A DNA stretch of 15,591 nt. It comes from Chloroflexi bacterium RBG_16_48_8 (lineage in GTDB: Bacteria > Chloroflexota > Anaerolineae > Anaerolineales > E44-bin32). Below are positions 14,799 to 15,591 of the stretch, piece by piece. Each line of letters starts with the position of its first letter. The stretch's first letter is position 1. Both the position numbers and the translations under genes were made by a program. The notes under the pieces are model-generated. The model was given only the letters and a program-made list of their open reading frames with translations, had not been told where the DNA came from and made no database searches. The DNA lies in the NCBI GenBank assembly GCA_001795115.1, contig MGNI01000049.1, positions 13,552 through 29,142 on the forward strand, read 5' to 3'.

Positions 14799-14912
14799 CC
14801 CCAGTAGGAACCCTTTTGCGATTACTCGCATAGGTTCCAAATCGTTTGACATCGTTTCTACTATCTTAATGTGTTTAGATTGGGGGAAGACTCTTTGTAA
14901 GGAGACTGTAGG

Positions 14913-15134
14913 GTGATCCATGTCTATTCGCTTCTTACAGGCTTTCTAAACCTCCTCCAGAAGGGCATCCCCACGCATCCATACCTGGAACTGATCAAAA
15001 GGAACTTGTTATACGACATTCTGTTGACCTTTTCATGGGAAGAGGCCTCAATTCCAGACGAAAAATTGGCACTTTTCAGGCACTCTTCCAGTGGTTTTCG
15101 GATTATATTCAGGTTGATAGAAAGATCTTTGTAA
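14913..15134 (+). CDS. Doubtful small ORF with good ribosome binding site
   Basis: A 73-codon frame begins with GTG at 14913, 8 nt after a strong AAGGAG (14899-14904). A TTGACA (14846-14851) lies upstream, but no good -10 is found at the right distance. The predicted product (GFLNLLQKGIPTHPYLELIK and further, ending RLIERSL) is moderately hydrophobic, with no membrane segment or recognised motif. It is divergent from the BldC-like gene. It could be a real small protein or a leader transcript; only the ribosome binding site argues for translation. Confidence 0.35.
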   Translation: MIHVYSLLTGFLNLLQKGIPTHPYLELIKRNLLYDILLTFSWEEASIPDEKLALFRHSSSGFRIIFRLIERSL

Positions 15135-15243
15135 GGTCGATTGAAGAATCTAAGTACAAGAGAAATGGTGATGAGTGTTCATTAATAATCATTCCGTCTT
15201 TACGGCAATAAACGATTGCTACCCAGGCGAGTGAATTTAACAG

Positions 15244-15591
15244 ATGAGCCCAATTACTCTCCTACTGCTCCCCATTATCATTGGAATAATCCTTTCTATG
15301 CTGGCCCTCGCCCCTCGTCAAAGGTTCCTCATTGCCATAGGGCTAGTCGTGCTTCTTCTCATTCTCATCCCCGCCTTATTGTTACCCGTTGTCATAGGGC
15401 TAATCATATCTTTACTCGCTCTCCTCCCTCCCCTTCATACGCTGAGCAAATTATCTGCCACAGTACGATTATCCCTGGCATTTATTTTGGGATTAACCTC
15501 GTTCACCATCTTATGTGGCTCCATGACGTACTTCGGGGCATATCAGAGTTATGCCGCTGGAGAATATCACTACGAATGCCAATCCTGCGAT
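15244..15591 (+). CDS. Membrane protein of unknown function, N-terminal part (continues off the right edge)
   Basis: An open frame of 116 codons runs from an ATG at 15244 to the window edge without a stop. The first 60 residues are almost wholly hydrophobic, forming three membrane segments, with a fourth at about 76-97 (LSLAFILGLTSFTILCGS). The visible end, GEYHYECQSCD, may begin a soluble domain, and the CxxC pair could be half of a zinc ribbon or a redox motif. Segments LLPIIIGIILSMLALAP (residues 8-24) and LLPVVIGLIISLLALLP (49-65) are strikingly alike. The SD is weak (GGCGAG, 10-15 nt upstream), so the exact start is uncertain. I do not recognise the family; the rest of the gene is needed. 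Confidence 0.7.
   Translation, partial: MSPITLLLLPIIIGIILSMLALAPRQRFLIAIGLVVLLLILIPALLLPVVIGLIISLLALLPPLHTLSKLSATVRLSLAFILGLTSFTILCGSMTYFGAYQSYAAGEYHYECQSCD

Overview
The window (about 15.6 kb, roughly 50% GC) looks like bacterial chromosome of ordinary coding density. The best guess for the host is a member of the Chloroflexota, possibly Anaerolineae-like. The hints are a PucC/BCD-type major facilitator protein beside an excisionase-type helix-turn-helix regulator, histidine kinases without partner regulators next to them, and the general style of the transporters. This is an inference from gene content only. No rRNA, tRNA, CRISPR array, transposase or phage gene was seen.

Left part (1-2404, minus strand): a probable three-gene metabolic operon. 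A GntR/HutC-type repressor is followed by a zinc-dependent class II sugar-bisphosphate aldolase and then a HisC-like PLP aminotransferase that runs off the left edge. The repressor promoter carries a textbook GntR palindrome with flanking half-sites, and a further half-site plus two palindromes lie in front of the aldolase, so the repressor probably controls itself and the operon.

Centre left (2405-5038, plus strand): about 590 bp with no convincing gene, then a PiT-type phosphate transporter and a YitT-family membrane protein. A PAS-PAS sensor histidine kinase (5143-6696, minus) converges on them. A 526-bp non-coding stretch follows, containing two adjacent 10-12 bp stems inside a possible third. 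It leads into a homocysteine S-methyltransferase-like gene and a 12-TM MFS transporter, probably co-transcribed (7223-9445, plus).

Right part (9502-14704, minus strand): the most unusual region. Read 5' to 3', a 73-residue BldC-like HTH protein is followed by a cytosolic hybrid histidine kinase whose ATP-binding site looks degenerate while its receiver domain is intact. A second promoter with tandem 10-bp repeats then drives a 211-residue HTH protein translationally coupled to a PucC-family transporter, a tiny single-TM protein and a 7-TM protein of unknown function. Together these could be an uncharacterised regulatory-membrane module.

Right edge (14913-15591, plus): a doubtful 73-codon ORF with a good ribosome binding site, then the start of a membrane protein that continues beyond the window.
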